Positions 3,848 to 5,795 of a DNA stretch of 5,795 nucleotides are shown piece after piece; the stretch's first letter is position 1, and each line of letters opens with the position of its first letter. Both the position numbers and the translations under genes were made by a program. A model generated the notes under the pieces. It was not told where the DNA came from. It made no database searches and saw nothing but the letters and a program-made list of their open reading frames with translations. Source of the DNA: Verrucomicrobiota bacterium (GTDB taxonomy: Bacteria; Verrucomicrobiota; Kiritimatiellia; Kiritimatiellales; Tichowtungiaceae); assembly GCA_030619095.1 (NCBI GenBank), contig JAUXCB010000108.1, positions 1-5,795 of the forward strand, read 5' to 3'.

Positions 3848-5795
3848 TTAGGTTTGTGACTGCAACCGTTCTTTCAAGGTGGTGACACGTTCCCGTGATT
3901 CGGCGCGGGTGACGGCGAGACCCATGGCCTTTTTGGTGCCGATGAGAACAGCAAATTTTTTGGCGCGGGTGACGGCGGTGTAGAGCAGGCTTCTTTGCAG
4001 CAGGATAAAGTGCTGGGTGTGCATGGGGATGATGACGCAGGGATATTCGCTGCCCTGGCTTTTGTGAATGGTGACGGCGTAGGCGTGCACCAGCTCGTCG
4101 AGCTCTCGAAATTCATATTTGATGCGCTGTCCGTCAATTTTGACGACGACCTCACCCTGCACTTCATCGACGCTGACGATGCGTCCGAGGTCGCCGTTGA
4201 AGACCTCTTTGTCGTAATCGTTTTCGGTCTGCATAACGCGGTCGCCCTCGCGGAAGACGACCCCGAAGCGCTCGATCTGGTTTCCGTTCGGATTGAGAAG
4301 CGCCTGCATGACCACATTTAAATTTTTGGCTCCAAGCTCGCCCTTCTGCATCGGGGTGAGAATCTGGATATCGTCAAGGGGATTGAAACCGAGCCGCCTG
4401 GGAATGGATTCGCTGACCATTTTTTGAATGATCGCGAGCGCACGATCCGGTTCCGGAGCCTCAACAAAATAGAGGTCGGACGATTTATCGCCCTCTTCCG
4501 GAAATTCGGGAAGCTGCCCGTGGTTGATTCGATGGGCGCCGGTGACGATCCGGCTTTCGGCGGCCTGGCGGAAAATTTCGGTTAGGTGGATGGCCGGAAC
4601 GACGTTGGAGGCGATGACGTCGCGAAGCACCCTTCCCGGCCCGACGGAGGGAAGCTGGTCGGCATCGCCGACAAAGATGACGGCGGCGCGTTGCGGAACG
4701 GCCTGTAAAAACTGCTGGGCGAGGATCTGGTCGATCATGCTGGCTTCGTCGATAATGAAGATGTCACCGACGAGCGGGTTGCGGTCGTCGTGCACGAAGC
4801 CGCCGGTTCCGGGGTTGAACTTCAGAAGGCGATGGATGGTTTTGGCGGGCATTCCGGTGGTTTCGCTCAGCCGTTTGGCGGCGCGCCCGGTGGGCGCGCA
4901 GAGCGCGATGCGCATTTTCTTGGCCCGCAAAATCTGAATGATGGAATTGACCAGCGTGGTTTTGCCTACACCGGGCCCGCCGGTGATGACCATGACGTTG
5001 GCCTGCACAGCAATGCGCAGCGCCTCGCATTGGTTTTCAGAGAGCTCCATGTTCGTTTTCTTTTGAACCCAATCGAGCGCCTTTTGAAAATCGATTGCCG
5101 GACAAGGATGTTTGCCGCTGTTGAGCTCGGTGAGTTTTTTGGCAAAGTTCCATTCTGCGAAGTAGAGCTTGGGCAGATAAATCAGGGTTCGGCCCTGCCG
5201 ATCTTCATCGCGGATCAGGCGCTTGGTTTCGATGAGATGATCCAGCGAGGCCGCGATCTGTCCGGGCGGGATGTCGAGCATCTCGACGGTTTTGCTCTGG
5301 AGGTCGCCGCGCGGCGCGGCGCAGTGGCCGTTAGTGGTGAGTTCCTGCAAAACATACTCAATACCGGCGCGCGCGCGCAGCTCGGAATCTTTGGCAATAC
5401 CGAGAGTCTGGGCGATCTCGTCGGCAATCCGAAAACCGATGCCGCGAATGTCGCGGGCCAGGCAGTAGGGATCGCGCTGGATCAGCTCGATGGCACGTTC
5501 GCCATAGGTTTTATAGATCCGAAAAGCACGCGCGGTACTCACCCCATGGCTGAAGAGAAAGCTCATAATCTCTCGAATGCCCTTTTGCTCCTCCCACGCC
5601 GCACGAATGCTCGCGCGGCGGGTCGGGCCAATCCCTTCCACCGTCTGGAGTTTGGCCGACGAGTGTTCAATGACATCGAACACCTCGCGCCCGAAGGCCT
5701 TGACAAGCCGCTCAGCATATTCTTTGCCGATGCCTCGGATAATCCCCGATCCGAGAAATTTCTTGATGCCGTCGAGGGTGTCAGGCGAGGACACC
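3848..5795 (-). CDS. recD2: RecD-like DNA helicase RecD2, 5' end outside the window
   Basis: This is an SF1B 5'-3' DNA helicase of the RecD2/RecD-TraA type, which works in DNA repair without RecBC. About 648 residues are visible against roughly 720-740 in the family, so the N-terminal 70-90 residues (the small OB-like segment) lie beyond the right edge; the first visible residues, SPDTLDGIKKFLGSG, match the family just after that segment. Helix-hairpin-helix repeats follow (GIGKEYAERL near 21-30, VEGIGPTRR near 52-60, IRGIGFRIAD near 116-125). The helicase core has Walker A GGPGVGKTT (272-280), motif Ia APTGRAAKRL (300-309), Walker B IIDEASMID (347-355), motif III VGDADQLPSVGPG (375-387), motif IV LTEIFRQ (404-410), VFNGDLGRI (531-539), AVTIHKSQGSEYP (573-585) and motif VI LLYTAVTRAKK (603-613). 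All key residues are present, so it should be active. A short tail closes the protein. Confidence 0.95.
   Translation of the reverse strand, partial: VSSPDTLDGIKKFLGSGIIRGIGKEYAERLVKAFGREVFDVIEHSSAKLQTVEGIGPTRRASIRAAWEEQKGIREIMSFLFSHGVSTARAFRIYKTYGERAIELIQRDPYCLARDIRGIGFRIADEIAQTLGIAKDSELRARAGIEYVLQELTTNGHCAAPRGDLQSKTVEMLDIPPGQIAASLDHLIETKRLIRDEDRQGRTLIYLPKLYFAEWNFAKKLTELNSGKHPCPAIDFQKALDWVQKKTNMELSENQCEALRIAVQANVMVITGGPGVGKTTLVNSIIQILRAKKMRIALCAPTGRAAKRLSETTGMPAKTIHRLLKFNPGTGGFVHDDRNPLVGDIFIIDEASMIDQILAQQFLQAVPQRAAVIFVGDADQLPSVGPGRVLRDVIASNVVPAIHLTEIFRQAAESRIVTGAHRINHGQLPEFPEEGDKSSDLYFVEAPEPDRALAIIQKMVSESIPRRLGFNPLDDIQILTPMQKGELGAKNLNVVMQALLNPNGNQIERFGVVFREGDRVMQTENDYDKEVFNGDLGRIVSVDEVQGEVVVKIDGQRIKYEFRELDELVHAYAVTIHKSQGSEYPCVIIPMHTQHFILLQRSLLYTAVTRAKKFAVLIGTKKAMGLAVTRAESRERVTTLKERLQSQT

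Noticed and set aside
5792..5794. GTG at the right edge as the true start of recD2
   Set aside because: The family has a further N-terminal segment before SPDTLDGIKKFLGSG, so the gene almost surely continues beyond the window.

Overview
The window is bacterial chromosome of roughly 55% G+C. It holds two gene blocks that face each other: a forward block of housekeeping genes (pyrH, frr, coaC, coaB, positions 192 to about 3125) and a reverse block (recD2, then a GtrA-like membrane protein, positions 5794 down to 3288). The exact host cannot be read from this DNA. The pyrH-frr pair, the separate CoaC and CoaB proteins, and the many inverted-repeat spacers (TTCCA-type, CCAAAGCACGAAA-type, GAAATTTGAAA-type and GCAGAGACGCAAAG-type) remind me of Kiritimatiellota or other PVC-group genomes. 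That placement is an impression, not a demonstration.

Forward block. pyrH (UMP kinase) and frr (ribosome recycling factor) look intact and have clear Shine-Dalgarno sites. They are followed by a stand-alone phosphopantothenoylcysteine decarboxylase (coaC) and a stand-alone phosphopantothenate-cysteine ligase (coaB). Together these two make 4'-phosphopantetheine, the job done by one fused Dfp/CoaBC protein in E. coli. The coaB gene is unusual in two ways. A 51-bp twin-hairpin palindrome lies inside it and adds 17 codons in frame. Near its 3' end the conserved C-terminus jumps to another frame, which points to a one-base loss around position 3027.

Spacers. All three junctions in the forward block and the convergent junction after coaB carry inverted or tandem repeats, of four different sequence families. 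One spacer repeat runs right up to the coaC start codon and leaves no Shine-Dalgarno site. The convergent gap (3126-3287) holds a degenerate palindrome. It also holds, on the minus strand, the broken N-terminus of what looks like a CopG/BrnA-type antitoxin gene with an in-frame stop.

Reverse block. recD2 encodes a RecD-like SF1B helicase. It is complete at its C-terminus but runs off the right edge and lacks its N-terminal segment. A four-helix GtrA-family membrane protein follows 65 nt downstream and is probably co-transcribed. The gap between these two carries no recognisable repeat.

There is no CRISPR array, tRNA, rRNA or transposase gene in the window. The points most worth following are the palindrome inside coaB, the coaB frameshift and the antitoxin remnant.
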